DNA of 64,000 nt from Aldehydirespirator sp965220345 (GCA_965220345.1 OZ244822.1:1-64000); one strand, 5' to 3'; shown: positions 1 to 9,352, numbered from the stretch's first letter. Notes: generated by a model not told the origin, from the letters alone. Numbers and translations: made by a program.

Positions 1-2088
1 GGCGTGGCCCTCGCCTTGTGCGCTCGGCTAGCAGAAACCGCCGCTTTCGTCCGAGGATCAATGCTTGTCGCGATTCTGCCTGCGTCAACCGTCTACGGAT
101 TCACGATCGCGATTGATGCCAGCAGTAGCAGTCCTAGCATGAGTAACTCCAGTAACGGAGCCGGGGATTTCGCTCTCGCTGATCTCCTATCGGCAGCGTT
201 TTTTTGTGGAGCTGTGGCTGCGAGCCTTCTTTTTGCCAAGTGTCGAGATCGCAGCAAAGAAACCTGGGTTGAATCCCGTCCCGGGCGAGGCACCCTAATC
301 ATGGCTCGCAGTGGCTCGGCTGTGCTGGCTGTGGCGATTGTGGCTGGCGCGGCAGTAGGGCCCCGTCTGAGCGCTGAACAACCGTGGATTGATCTAGCGA
401 ATCTGGAAGTCACCGAAGCGGCTCCCTGGGCGGATGGCTCCGATCCAGGTCCCGAACCGTGGATGGACTTCGATGCGGCACCGCCCGCGTCGGATAGTTC
501 TGTTGCGGCAGCGAGTTCAGCTCCTCGGACTCTGATTAGCCCGATTGTGCAGATCCGAAGCCGTCTCACCCAGCTCTCTAACCGGGAACTGTTCACAGTG
601 GCAGTGCAGGGCTTGCCGCAGTATTGGCGTCTCACCGCACTTGACGAGTTCAATGGCACCGAATGGAGAGCCAGTTCCAGCTACTCGGATGTGGATGATC
701 TGTTGCCAGAGAGCCTTGAGGCGGCAGCAGATCGGGCTTCGCTGATCCAGACCGTTGCGTTGACTGGGCTAGGCAACTCGTATCTGCCGATTGCTTACGA
801 AGCGCGACGTGTGCTCCACAACGGCGGAATCGAAATGGAATATGAGGCTGCCTCAAGCTCTCTAATCAAATCTCGTGCTGCTGCGTTGGCAGGGCCGAAG
901 CAATTCACTTACGCGGTGGAGTCTGCGGTGCCCGTGATCAACAACGGTGACCGCCTACGCAACGCCGAAACCGCCATGCTTGAAGCTGATTTCTTGGAGT
1001 TCAACACGCGGCTTCCTGCTGTGGCACGGGATCTGGTTCTTGGCGAAGCTCAGCAGATCACCCGAAACGGTACTTCCGACTATCACCGTGCGCTGCTGCT
1101 GCAAGATTATTTTCGGCGCAGTGGCGGCTTCCGATACGACTTAGATGTGGCTGACAGCGCAAGTATCGAAAGCTTAGAGGACTTCCTGTTTGATGTTCGT
1201 GCTGGCTACTGCCAGCAGTTCGCTTCGGCTTATGCGGCGATGGCTCGAAGCATCGGCCTGCCCACCCGGGTCGCGGTCGGTTTCACATGGGGCGATTGGG
1301 ACCCTGACCGTGGTCAGCAGGGGGCTTATGTGGTACGAGGGGAACACGCCCATGCATGGCCAGAGGTGTATTTCGCTGACACCGGCTGGGTGCGTTTCGA
1401 GCCGACACCCGGCAGAGGTGCTCCCGGGGATTTCGCTGTGACCGGCTATCTGGCTGATCAAGCTGGCAGTGCCGCCGTGGAGGCTTTCTCAGCGGTGCCA
1501 GAAGCAGGTTCTTCGACAGCGGGAGATAGCAGCGGCAACCAGGCAAACACCTCAACGAGTGTGCCGAACTTTGACGAAGCACCCACCGAACCTTCTGAGG
1601 CTGACCCGAGCCCCAGCACCCGCGCGTCTTCGGATGTATTCAAACTGTTGCAGCAACTGCTGCCAGTGTTGCTGTTAGCGGCGGCTATCGCGTTTTTGCT
1701 GGGGTCGATTCCTCTGCTGAGGCAACTGCGACACCAACAGGTGCGCGCTGGCTTGAAGAATGACCCAGCCGGGCTGATCGAAGAGTTTTGGAGTGATGCC
1801 GTTGAGGCTCTGGCGTTGGCTCGGATCAAACCTAGGCCGACTGAAACCCCTTTGGAGTTTGCTCGGCGGGTTAATGCGCTTCTGCCCGGCGATGAGGCAA
1901 CGAAGAAGTTGGCTGATCTAGCGATGTTGACCACTCATGGCCGTTACGCGCCGAGCGTGTCGCGGGTTATGGCCGACCGGGCCGCTGTGGCGGTTTCAGC
2001 TGTGATCAAAGCATGCCGCAGCCAAGCATCCCGCCGACAGCGTCTGGCGGCGGCGCTTAACCCTGTGACCGTGTTCAGAACCAGATAA
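1..2088 (+). CDS. Transglutaminase-like membrane protein (TgpA / DUF3488-DUF4129 type), 5' partial
   Basis: The reading frame is open from the first base, so the N-terminus, which in this family holds several more membrane helices, probably lies outside the window. Residue numbers count from the GTG at base 4. A membrane helix lies at about 105-120. The transglutaminase-like core has the triad C403 (GYCQQFASAY), H450 (EHAHAWPEV) and D459. A second helix lies at about 552-575 (LLLAAAIAFLLGSIPLL), and a DUF4129-like tail follows (FWSDAVEALALARIKP). Related proteins are usually encoded after a MoxR ATPase and a DUF58 protein and are thought to act on the cell envelope. The substrate is unknown. 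The gene converges on the DUF3040 gene. Confidence 0.85.
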   Translation, partial: GVALALCARLAETAAFVRGSMLVAILPASTVYGFTIAIDASSSSPSMSNSSNGAGDFALADLLSAAFFCGAVAASLLFAKCRDRSKETWVESRPGRGTLIMARSGSAVLAVAIVAGAAVGPRLSAEQPWIDLANLEVTEAAPWADGSDPGPEPWMDFDAAPPASDSSVAAASSAPRTLISPIVQIRSRLTQLSNRELFTVAVQGLPQYWRLTALDEFNGTEWRASSSYSDVDDLLPESLEAAADRASLIQTVALTGLGNSYLPIAYEARRVLHNGGIEMEYEAASSSLIKSRAAALAGPKQFTYAVESAVPVINNGDRLRNAETAMLEADFLEFNTRLPAVARDLVLGEAQQITRNGTSDYHRALLLQDYFRRSGGFRYDLDVADSASIESLEDFLFDVRAGYCQQFASAYAAMARSIGLPTRVAVGFTWGDWDPDRGQQGAYVVRGEHAHAWPEVYFADTGWVRFEPTPGRGAPGDFAVTGYLADQAGSAAVEAFSAVPEAGSSTAGDSSGNQANTSTSVPNFDEAPTEPSEADPSPSTRASSDVFKLLQQLLPVLLLAAAIAFLLGSIPLLRQLRHQQVRAGLKNDPAGLIEEFWSDAVEALALARIKPRPTETPLEFARRVNALLPGDEATKKLADLAMLTTHGRYAPSVSRVMADRAAVAVSAVIKACRSQASRRQRLAAALNPVTVFRTR

Positions 2089-2143
2089 CAAGCCCAAAGG
2101 CTCAGCTAAGCGTTCGCGTTAGAACATAACCATCAACGCTTTG

Positions 2144-2163
2144 GCGCGCTCTGCGTCGCGCGC
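2144..2163. terminator. Candidate bidirectional hairpin between convergent genes
   Basis: Two GCGCGC arms are separated by 8 bases and followed on the plus strand by TTTGTCTTGTT. The hairpin sits between the stops of the transglutaminase gene and the DUF3040 gene. The stem is only 6 bp, so this is a modest candidate. Confidence 0.35.
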
Positions 2164-2172
2164 TTTGTCTTG

Positions 2173-2550
2173 TTAGCCGTCTTTGCGGTTGTCTCGGTCG
2201 TAGCGCGCACGCATTCGTGAACCCACCACGTCACGGAGCTTGCCGCTGCGCATCGACTGGCTCATCTGCCCCAGCCCAGCTCGACCGACACGGCGAGCGT
2301 TGCGCTCAAGGAAGAGCAGCGAAACCAGCATCACCAAAAACCCGCCGAAGGAAAGCAAATACGAGATTGACAGCAGCCAAACCATCAGCACTATGCCTGC
2401 CAACAAACCGAGTGCAGCCCATTTGATGTTGCGGAACGAGTGCGTGTAGACGGTGGTCTCAGCTACCTCGCGAGCCAGATCAGGGTCGCTTTCGTAAAGG
2501 TGCGTCTCAATCTCGCTGAGTATGCGCTGTTCATCGTCTGACAAAGGCAC
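2173..2550 (-). CDS. DUF3040 family small membrane protein
   Basis: The N-terminus MPLSDDEQRILSEIE matches the DUF3040 family. Two adjacent hydrophobic stretches follow (ALGLLAGIVLMVWLLSI and LLSFGGFLVMLVSLLFL), giving an integral membrane protein with a basic C-terminal tail. I chose the GTG at 2550 because GGAGG (complement of 2559-2563) lies 8 bases upstream and because the family typically starts MPLS. The ATG at 2556 would leave almost no spacer. Function is unknown; in actinobacteria the family is often encoded near dinB and mraZ. It follows dinB after about 140 AT-richer bases that may hold its own promoter. Confidence 0.8.
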   Translation of the reverse strand: MPLSDDEQRILSEIETHLYESDPDLAREVAETTVYTHSFRNIKWAALGLLAGIVLMVWLLSISYLLSFGGFLVMLVSLLFLERNARRVGRAGLGQMSQSMRSGKLRDVVGSRMRARYDRDNRKDG

Positions 2551-2688
2551 GCTCATCACCTCCAAGACCGGCAACATGTGCGAGACCCATGCATACCGAC
2601 AATGACGATAGCGGAGTTCGGAGCCATTGCGTCACACTTGTTTTGTATTTTGTTCCAAATGTGAGTTTTCGGGGTTATTTACAGGGAG

Positions 2689-4149
2689 TTATCGCCGAGC
2701 ATCAACAGAGCCATCATCTGATGGCTCAGCAATATCAGGACCCCAGCGCTTGTCGGAGTCCAGCGGTGATCTCACCCGCTGCCCGGCACGGACCGTTACG
2801 GCGGGTGCTATAGCGGAGGGTCCGAAGCGATCTCTTATCTGATCCACTACCTGCTCGGTTGCAGCGTGAGCTTCGGCACTGGGGTTCTCTGATCGTCTGT
2901 GGTCAGTGGAAGCAAGCGCTGCATCCCCTGAGCAGCTTTCAGCATCCCCCTGGCTGCTTTCAGCAATATCCGCGAACGAGAGTTGCTTAGCTGGCGCAGA
3001 TCCCAGTTTCGATGCTGACACTCCCAGAAGCCGCACTCCTGCGCTGGTGTCTACATCTTTTAGCAGCTTACGGGCGGCCTGCATCAGGCTGTGATGACTG
3101 TTAGTGGGTTCCGGCAAGGTCACTGAGCGAGTGATAGTGGTGAAATCCGCGAAACGCACTTTGAGTGTGACAGTGCGCGCCGCCCGGCTGCTGGTTCGCA
3201 ACCTGCGTGCCACAGCATCGCTCAACCGTGTCAGCTCAGCTATGAGTTCAGAGTTGCGTTGCAGGTCCTTAGCGAAAGTTTGTTCATGGCTGATCGAAAC
3301 CTGGGGACGGTTCAATACCACCGGCCGATCATCAATAGCGTTAGCGAGCCTGTGCAAGTGACGACCCGCGGCCTCACCGAGAGCCGCCGTCAATCTCGCT
3401 TCCGGCAGCAACGCCAAATCCCCTACCGTCTCTACCCCGATAGCACTTAAGCGGCGTTCGGTGGCTTGCCCCACACCAAAAATTTCCCGAACCGGTAAGG
3501 GATGAAGAAAGTCAAGTTCAGTGCCCGCCTCCACAACATGAACTCCGCTGCCCGGCACAGGCCGGTTTCCTGAAATTTGTGGCTTGGCTTTCTCGGATGC
3601 GAGCTTCGCAAGGAACTTGCTTGAAGCCACCCCAACCGAACAAGTCAGCCGCTCTTGTTCAAGAACCTGTTCACGTATCTGTTCAGCAACCTCAAGGGCG
3701 GGTCCCCGCAGCCGTGCCACACCGCGCACATCAAGAAAAGCTTCATCCAAAGACAGCGGCTCCACCAGCGGAGTCACGTCACGAAGAATGCTCATCACCT
3801 TACGCGACACTTCTATGTAGTGTCCATGATCGCCAGGCAGGAACACAGCGTTCGGGCATAGCCGCCGTGCTCGTGTGGAAGGCATTGCTGAACGAACCCC
3901 ATAGACCCGAGCCTCATAGTTGGCGGTGGCCACCACACCCCGAGCACCAGTGCCGCCAACGATCACCGGCCTGCCACGCAGTTCGGGACGACGACGTACT
4001 TCTACCGCAGCATAAAAAGCATCCATGTCCACATGCAGAAAACCAACGGTTCCATCTGGTGGCTGCCCCGCAAGCTCACCACTGCTGTCGTCTGTGTCAA
4101 AGTCGGCGGCCTGGCTGCGCCTGTTACTGATTTTGGTGTTCTCAGCCAC
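2689..4149 (-). CDS. dinB: DNA polymerase IV (Y-family translesion polymerase)
   Basis: This is a Y-family polymerase that copies past damaged bases. The catalytic carboxylates are visible as D41/D43 in HVDMDAFYAAVE and D134/E135 in SLDEAFLDV. The YEAR-x-GVRSAMP segment (about 78-90) is typical of the fingers region. The helix-hairpin-helix (GVETVGDLALLP) and the little-finger domain follow. The start is GTG, giving a 35-residue polar N-terminal extension ahead of the usual family start. The C-terminus (about 400-486) is a long polar tail of low similarity to the core family. The gene begins 18 bases after the mtrB-lpqB stop and is probably co-transcribed with it. Confidence 0.92.
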   Translation of the reverse strand: MAENTKISNRRSQAADFDTDDSSGELAGQPPDGTVGFLHVDMDAFYAAVEVRRRPELRGRPVIVGGTGARGVVATANYEARVYGVRSAMPSTRARRLCPNAVFLPGDHGHYIEVSRKVMSILRDVTPLVEPLSLDEAFLDVRGVARLRGPALEVAEQIREQVLEQERLTCSVGVASSKFLAKLASEKAKPQISGNRPVPGSGVHVVEAGTELDFLHPLPVREIFGVGQATERRLSAIGVETVGDLALLPEARLTAALGEAAGRHLHRLANAIDDRPVVLNRPQVSISHEQTFAKDLQRNSELIAELTRLSDAVARRLRTSSRAARTVTLKVRFADFTTITRSVTLPEPTNSHHSLMQAARKLLKDVDTSAGVRLLGVSASKLGSAPAKQLSFADIAESSQGDAESCSGDAALASTDHRRSENPSAEAHAATEQVVDQIRDRFGPSAIAPAVTVRAGQRVRSPLDSDKRWGPDIAEPSDDGSVDARR

Positions 4150-4167
4150 GCTGATCCCTGCCCCCCA

Positions 4168-6312
4168 CTAGGGAGCGAAACTTGGCAAAAACTGCTCGTA
4201 GGCACCGGTTCCTAGCACTGACCCCGGCTCGGCATCAGCATCGCTGGTTGGTACCGATACCTCTTCACCGTCTAGCAAAATCCTCACTCCGTCAACATAG
4301 CCGACTCCAGATGCTGTGAACACCAGTTGAGCAGCAGCGAAGCGTAGCTCATCGGTGGAAGGAAGCTGCTGTTCGCCTTCGGGGGACAGCAACACCATGT
4401 CTACTGTGGCGATCCCGTTGACAACAATGGCGCTGAGCACCTCAAACAATTCAAGAGGATTGAAGTATCCAGCCGCGGATTCTTCAGCCGAAGCTGGCTC
4501 TCCGAACAGAGTCGCCAACAGTTCCACTAAGGGTGCCCCGCTCTCTACCTGGCGCTGCACCTCCACCACAACAGTGCGCTCAATGTCTTGAGGATTAGTT
4601 AACAGATACACACTGCGCGTCTCTGTCTGTGGCGCAGCGACGATGGTGGTGGTTGACGCTGTGAAGCCGGGCCGGAGACTCTCGGGAAGTTCTGCTGAGT
4701 CGATGACTTGTGGATTCTCATCAATAGGTATCCCGCAACCAGAAATCGTCATCGCAACCAACACGGCCAATATCGCCATACTTGTTCGGCCGACACGTCC
4801 CACAAGCCCAGCCCGTCCCAGCCAGCCGCCACGACCTCTACGGGTTTGGTCATCTGGTTGTCGCATCTTGGTGCTGTCGGATGTCTCAATCGCTTGTCGC
4901 ACCGGCAGTTCCACCACGAACCGCGCACCCCGAGCCGGACCCGGGCAGTCCTCCACCCACACTCGACCGCCGTGCAATGCCACATGCTCAGCCACAAGCG
5001 CCAGACCTAAACCCGAACCAGAGTCGCGTCCTCTTCTGCCTCCCGCACGACCACGATGAAACCGGTCAAATATCTGCTTGCGCTCAGCAGGTGCCACTCC
5101 TGGCCCGTTGTCTTCTACCCCTAAGCGAACTAGAGCGTTGCGTCGCTCGAGGCACACCCGCACCTCTCCGTCACCGTATTTTGAGGCGTTGTCTACCAGA
5201 TTTGATACCACCCGACCCAAACGACGCTTATCGGCTAGCAGCACAGTGTCTTCGGTGCCCGCAGCGGCCTGAAAGTCGATCTCGGCGGTTGAGTCGAGCC
5301 CGAACTGCGAAATGGCATGCTGCACAAACTCGACGATACGAACCTCTTCGGCCTCCAGATTCGCGGTTCCTACGTCGTAGCGATTGATTTCCAGAAGATC
5401 TTCTACCAGGCCGCGAAAGCGTTCAATGTCATCACTAAGTAGATCTAGGGCAGTACGGCCTCGGTCTGTGAGTTCATCGGCCATGTTGTAGAGGACTTCA
5501 ACCGAAGCTGTCAAAGTCATCAGCGGTGATCGCAGTTCGTGGCTGACCTCTGACGCAAACCGTGCATCACGAGCGATTCGCTCCGATAGCGCCCGAGCCA
5601 TCTCGTTGAACGAAGCGGCAAGCGAAGCCAGGTCCGCGTCTTGGGGTGTGGCGAGACGGGTGTCGAGTTCACCGGCTGCTAGAGCCTCCGCAGCGGTTCG
5701 CACCCTAACTAACGGATTGAGCAGTCGCCCCGCTGCCCACCACCCGATTGATGCAGCGAACAATGCGGTCACTGCGGCGACTCCAAAAAGAATGACTGCC
5801 AGCGTGTCGAGGGTGTCTTCTATGTCATCAAGAGGAGCCGCCTCAAAATAGCTGACATCGGTAGGGGTGCCTGGTATGGGAACACCTGAAACTATGGCGG
5901 TGATGTCGCCGACCCTGGCACGCATGGTGGCTGGTGATCCCGACTCCACAAGCTCAAACAAGGGCGAGGGCACGATCCGCTGGTTGAACACCAGCGGATC
6001 GGCAGAGATCCAAGCATCACCTACTCGCAGCAGCGGGAAGGTGTTTGAGGTTTGCCTGAGTCGTTCAACGATGGCTCGGCGACCTTCATCGTCGGTTTCT
6101 GAGGTGAGTTCGTTTCGGACTCGGCGACCGTTGTTGGCGAATACTGATGATGCGGCCTCGTCGCGTTCTGCTAGAAGGTTCTGGCGCGTCAAGGTCAAAG
6201 TGGTGAATGAGATGATTGATGCCAGCAGCAGTCCACCTATCGCGAAAGCCAAGGTGATGCGTGTGCGCAGACCTCGGCGCAGCGACAGCAGGCGCAGTAT
6301 TCGCTGTCTCAA
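4168..6312 (-). CDS. MtrB-like sensor histidine kinase fused to an LpqB-like GerMN lipoprotein domain
   Basis: One uninterrupted 714-codon frame. Residues 20-40 are TM1, about 41-165 an extracytoplasmic sensor region, 170-192 TM2, then HAMP. HisKA carries phospho-acceptor H258 (SEVSHELRSP). The ATPase domain has the N box N371-LVDN375, G1 at DNGPGV (401-406) and G2 at GSGLGLAL (432-439). After a basic linker comes a third hydrophobic segment ending in a lipobox-like ISGC (C526), then a GerMN-like domain (about 560-700). In other actinobacteria mtrA, mtrB and lpqB are consecutive separate genes; here the last two appear joined. Predicted topology (kinase inside, GerMN outside) is consistent with a real fusion. 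Internal initiation at M483 could alternatively give a separate lipoprotein. Confidence 0.88.
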   Translation of the reverse strand: MRQRILRLLSLRRGLRTRITLAFAIGGLLLASIISFTTLTLTRQNLLAERDEAASSVFANNGRRVRNELTSETDDEGRRAIVERLRQTSNTFPLLRVGDAWISADPLVFNQRIVPSPLFELVESGSPATMRARVGDITAIVSGVPIPGTPTDVSYFEAAPLDDIEDTLDTLAVILFGVAAVTALFAASIGWWAAGRLLNPLVRVRTAAEALAAGELDTRLATPQDADLASLAASFNEMARALSERIARDARFASEVSHELRSPLMTLTASVEVLYNMADELTDRGRTALDLLSDDIERFRGLVEDLLEINRYDVGTANLEAEEVRIVEFVQHAISQFGLDSTAEIDFQAAAGTEDTVLLADKRRLGRVVSNLVDNASKYGDGEVRVCLERRNALVRLGVEDNGPGVAPAERKQIFDRFHRGRAGGRRGRDSGSGLGLALVAEHVALHGGRVWVEDCPGPARGARFVVELPVRQAIETSDSTKMRQPDDQTRRGRGGWLGRAGLVGRVGRTSMAILAVLVAMTISGCGIPIDENPQVIDSAELPESLRPGFTASTTTIVAAPQTETRSVYLLTNPQDIERTVVVEVQRQVESGAPLVELLATLFGEPASAEESAAGYFNPLELFEVLSAIVVNGIATVDMVLLSPEGEQQLPSTDELRFAAAQLVFTASGVGYVDGVRILLDGEEVSVPTSDADAEPGSVLGTGAYEQFLPSFAP

Positions 6313-6339
6313 ATCTGCCTCAGATTCGCAGGCTCACGG

Positions 6340-7020
6340 TCAGGGCTGAAGCTTGTAACCGCGCCCGCGCACCGTCACCACATGACGCGGATTAGCTGGA
6401 TCAGGCTCAATCTTGGTTCGTAGCCTGCGCACATGCACGTCAACTAACCTGCCATCGCCGAAGTAGCCGAGATCCCAGACCTGCTCCAGCAACACTTCAC
6501 GACTGAACACGCGACCCGGACTAGATGCCAGTTCTACCAACAGTCGCAGTTCTGTTTTGGTGAGTTGAGCCTCAGTGCCAGAGACTCTTACTATTCCCTC
6601 ATCTGGCAAGATTTGCAGATCCCCAAAAATGATCTCGCTGTCACCAGTGTCGGAGCTTCGCACTCGCCGCAGTAGCGCCCGGATGCGAGCCGACAGTTCT
6701 TTGGGGGCGAACGGTTTGGTGAGATAGTCATCGGCACCAGCTTCAAGGCCAGCAACCACGTCATGAGTGTCGGAGCGGGCTGTGATCATCACGATCGGCA
6801 CATCGCTGGATTTGCGCAAAGCTCGACAGATGTCGAATCCGTCTAGGCCCGGGAGCATGATGTCAACTAGCACCACATCAGCAGGCACCTGATCGAAAGC
6901 CGCTAACGCTTCTTCGCCTGAGGCGACCTCATCCACTTCCCAGCCTTCGTCTTCAAGCGCTAGTCGCAACGCTGTGCGGATGCGCTCATCGTCTTCAACC
7001 GTGAGGATGCGGGTAGCCAC
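6340..7020 (-). CDS. mtrA: OmpR-family response regulator, MtrA-like
   Basis: The receiver domain has the acidic pair D10/D11, phospho-acceptor D53 (LVDIMLPGLDG), T80 and K102 (TKPFAP). A winged-helix DNA-binding domain ends in VVTVRGRGYKLQP, as in OmpR/PhoB proteins. At 226 residues the length is normal. It lies directly upstream of the MtrB-like kinase with a gap of about 27 bases, so the two form a cognate pair. In mycobacteria and corynebacteria MtrAB controls cell-wall metabolism, division and osmotic responses. The assignment to MtrA rather than another OmpR regulator rests on the LpqB-like domain attached to the partner kinase. Confidence 0.88.
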   Translation of the reverse strand: MATRILTVEDDERIRTALRLALEDEGWEVDEVASGEEALAAFDQVPADVVLVDIMLPGLDGFDICRALRKSSDVPIVMITARSDTHDVVAGLEAGADDYLTKPFAPKELSARIRALLRRVRSSDTGDSEIIFGDLQILPDEGIVRVSGTEAQLTKTELRLLVELASSPGRVFSREVLLEQVWDLGYFGDGRLVDVHVRRLRTKIEPDPANPRHVVTVRGRGYKLQP

Positions 7021-7038
7021 AACAACAGCTCGGTTGCG

Positions 7039-7401
7039 CTAGCGGCCTTGGCCGTAAGGTGGATCGGGTTGCTGGGCTCGCCATTCTGCTGATGCTCGTA
7101 GAGCCAACACCACAACGATTCCTGTGCCAATTGCGCTACCAACAGCAGCTAGCAGACCCACTAGGCCAGCGGTAATCTCGCAGTCTCCTCGGCAGCTTAC
7201 GTCCATCACTGCATAGCCGGTCAAGCCGCCGCACGCACCTGCCACGATGATGGCCGCGAACGACAAAATTCGGGCACGCAACGAAGGCGAAGAGTCGGGC
7301 GGCACGGTACCGCTTGAATTCAGCACCACTGGCAAGCCTAACTGAGCTTTCTTCGCCGGATGCCATAACTCCTCTGAGACCGTAACGCCTCCGTAGCACA
7401 A
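7039..7401 (-). CDS. Small membrane protein of unknown function
   Basis: A product of up to 120 residues with two hydrophobic segments: about 46-66 (ILSFAAIIVAGACGGLTGY) and about 77-101 (AGLVGLLAAVGSAIGTGIVVV), with a short loop holding two cysteines (SCRGDC). I recognise no family. The frame opens with TTG only 3 bases after the stop of the preceding remnant; GGAGG a few codons further in hints at an internal start I cannot place. It ends 18 bases before mtrA and probably shares its transcript. Confidence 0.55.
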   Translation of the reverse strand: MCYGGVTVSEELWHPAKKAQLGLPVVLNSSGTVPPDSSPSLRARILSFAAIIVAGACGGLTGYAVMDVSCRGDCEITAGLVGLLAAVGSAIGTGIVVVLALRASAEWRAQQPDPPYGQGR

Positions 7402-7404
7402 CCC

Positions 7405-7697
7405 TTAGTGATCTCCAACCGCATACATAGCGTTGATGTCTGCTTCATGCACAGAACCCTCGATATCAACGAACCCAGGATCAGTGCTAGCAGTCAACTT
7501 GTAAGCCCTCGCAATGAAACTAGAAGCCTGAGCAGTCAAAGTAATTGTGACTGACTTAGCCGTTATGACTGCATTTGATAAGACGCTGTTATCTGTTCGG
7601 TTGTTGGGGTTGGGTCAGCATTAAACGTCACCGACAACACCGCAGCCAACATCACCGCAGCCAGAAGCGCTGCGAACAACCGCAGCCGCAACCCCAT
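7405..7697 (-). pseudogene. Frameshifted gene for a small secreted protein (about 97 residues)
   Basis: From the ATG at 7697 the minus strand encodes a clear signal-peptide-like start (MGLRLRLFAALLAAV, ending LSVTFNADP). That frame stops at 7563 after 44 codons. In another frame, opening just downstream of the signal region, runs a continuous protein-like stretch (NSVLSNAVITAKSVTITLTA, later STDPGFVDIEGSV) to a TAA at 7405. A single shift near 7620 (around GCTGACCCAACCCC) would join the two. I therefore read it as one broken gene, or one carrying a base-calling error. No family is recognised. It is the first member of the leftward mtrA cluster. Confidence 0.5.
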
Positions 7698-7885
7698 CAA
7701 CCCCAATACGCAGACATCTGCTGCGAGAGTCGCTCATGCCCCCGCCTCTAGGGTTGCACGCGAGGTGGCGCGGACTGCAAGACGACCCAGCCTCAACGAC
7801 AACCGCGAGGCCAAAGGCTTACGACTATTACTAAGTAAGTTAATGACGTTATTTTATTCACAAGCCAAGCTGGGAAACTGGACGG

Positions 7886-8833
7886 CTAAACAGTCTCCAC
7901 CGGTTCGCCTCGCAGAGCAGCAAGGACTTTGGCGACAACCTGCACAGACACATCTCTTTGAGCTGCGCTGGTGCTGGCACCCAAGTGGGGGGTATGCACG
8001 ACTCTGGGGTGGCCAATCAAGGGATGATCAACCAGCGGAGGCTCGGGGTCATAGACATCAATCCCTAGACCACCGAGACGACCGTTATCTAGAGCCTCAC
8101 GGGCCGCAGCGGCATCTATAAGGCTTCCACGAGCAGCGTTCACCACGATCGCTCCCGGTTTGATAACCGCTAATGCTGCAGCATCAAGTAGCGCTGAGCC
8201 GTCGGATTGAGCGACCGCATGGAGACTCACAAAATCCGATACGGCGAGCAGTTCGTCAAGTGCCACCAGCGAGGCACCATGCTCGCGGGCTGTCTCGGGA
8301 GCAATATATGGATCGGTCGCAAGAACCGCCATCTCAAAAGCTAACGCACGACGACCCACAGCCCGTCCGATGCGACCGAAGCCGACCAGACCGAGAGTGG
8401 CACCAGCTAGCTGCACGCCCGTGAACTGTTTGCGATCCCATTCACCTGCCGCAAGCGAGTTATGCGATTCGGTGACCCGACGTGCAGTGGCCAAAAGCAA
8501 CGCGAAAGCATGCTCGGCAGCTGCCAGCATGTTGGCTTCGGGCGTGTTGACAACAGCGATTCCTTGTTGCGCGGCAGCGTGCAAGTCAATGTTGTCAACA
8601 CCGACACCGGCACGGCCAATGACTCTCAGGTTCGGCCCGGCTGCGATCATTGCAGCATCAACTTGAGTGCCGCTGCGCACTATCAGCCCAGATGATTCTT
8701 GCAGCAACTCCAGTATCTCGGCACGGCCGTGGCCTTCTGCGAAAATCGCTTCAATGTCGGCAGCGCTTTTGAGGCGTTCCGCGCCAGCAGTACCGAGCGG
8801 CTCAGCTACTAGCACTGTGTGTAGTTGGGGCAT
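7886..8833 (-). CDS. D-isomer 2-hydroxyacid dehydrogenase, short SerA-like
   Basis: An NAD-dependent dehydrogenase of the phosphoglycerate dehydrogenase family. The dinucleotide motif is GFGRIG (151-156). The catalytic set is R235 (NAARGSLID), E264 (DVYDPEPP) and H283 (HTPHLGAST). GRAGVGVDNID (73-83) is characteristic of SerA. The protein stops at 315 residues, so it lacks the intervening and ACT regulatory domains of the long actinobacterial SerA (about 525 residues). It may be an unregulated 3-phosphoglycerate dehydrogenase for serine synthesis or act on another 2-hydroxyacid. It stands alone; both neighbouring gaps are short and featureless. Confidence 0.85.
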   Translation of the reverse strand: MPQLHTVLVAEPLGTAGAERLKSAADIEAIFAEGHGRAEILELLQESSGLIVRSGTQVDAAMIAAGPNLRVIGRAGVGVDNIDLHAAAQQGIAVVNTPEANMLAAAEHAFALLLATARRVTESHNSLAAGEWDRKQFTGVQLAGATLGLVGFGRIGRAVGRRALAFEMAVLATDPYIAPETAREHGASLVALDELLAVSDFVSLHAVAQSDGSALLDAAALAVIKPGAIVVNAARGSLIDAAAAREALDNGRLGGLGIDVYDPEPPLVDHPLIGHPRVVHTPHLGASTSAAQRDVSVQVVAKVLAALRGEPVETV

Positions 8834-8914
8834 CGCAGCCGCCTTTGCTGTGAGATGACTTTGTGAAATAAAACTGTCGAAAGGGCTGCGCCTCTAGCTG
8901 GGAGTGATCTGCGG

Positions 8915-9316
8915 TCAGGTATCAACCCTGCGAGCACATGATCGCAGAATGTCTTCAGCCACATCGTCCCATAGGTCTTCAGGCTCTTCGTCAAGGTCGC
9001 TCGGGTTAGGATCGGCGCGAAGAGCATCATCCAAGCGTTGAAACTGTTGCAGGGTTAGCGCGGCACGCAAACCGTCGAAAGAACACTCGCACAACACCCG
9101 AGCTTCGGCTGCAGTGAGGGTCTCGGTGTTGGCTTCCATGCATGACATCATAAAGTTGTGCTCTACAGCAGAGCGAGCTGCGAATTCTTCGGACTCGAAG
9201 CGGTCGTCTTGCTCAGCCTGCTCCCAGGTTTCGGGGTCGGCGCTGTTTCCGCAAGCGGACAAGACGAGCAGTGCTACCGCGACAAGAATTCCGACACAAC
9301 GAAAGCGGCGACTCAT
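8915..9316 (-). CDS. Putative lipoprotein of unknown function
   Basis: I start at the ATG at 9316 (MSRRFRCVGILVAVALL), which gives a compact lipoprotein signal ending in the lipobox LSAC. The mature part is acidic, with conserved-looking cysteines (MMSCMEAN, VLCECSFDG, LRSCARR) that could form disulfides outside the membrane. The length is about 133 residues. No family is recognised. It ends upstream of the SerA-like gene and starts 36 bases after the uracil-DNA glycosylase stop, so the three may be co-transcribed. Confidence 0.65.
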   Translation of the reverse strand: MSRRFRCVGILVAVALLVLSACGNSADPETWEQAEQDDRFESEEFAARSAVEHNFMMSCMEANTETLTAAEARVLCECSFDGLRAALTLQQFQRLDDALRADPNPSDLDEEPEDLWDDVAEDILRSCARRVDT

Positions 9317-9352
9317 AGCGAAGTGAAGGCTAGCGGCTGACACCACACGAAC

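Noticed and set aside
4643..6349. Plus-strand open frames opposite the mtrB-lpqB fusion
   Set aside because: Low-complexity Pro/Arg/Ser translations and strong motifs on the other strand show these are shadows.
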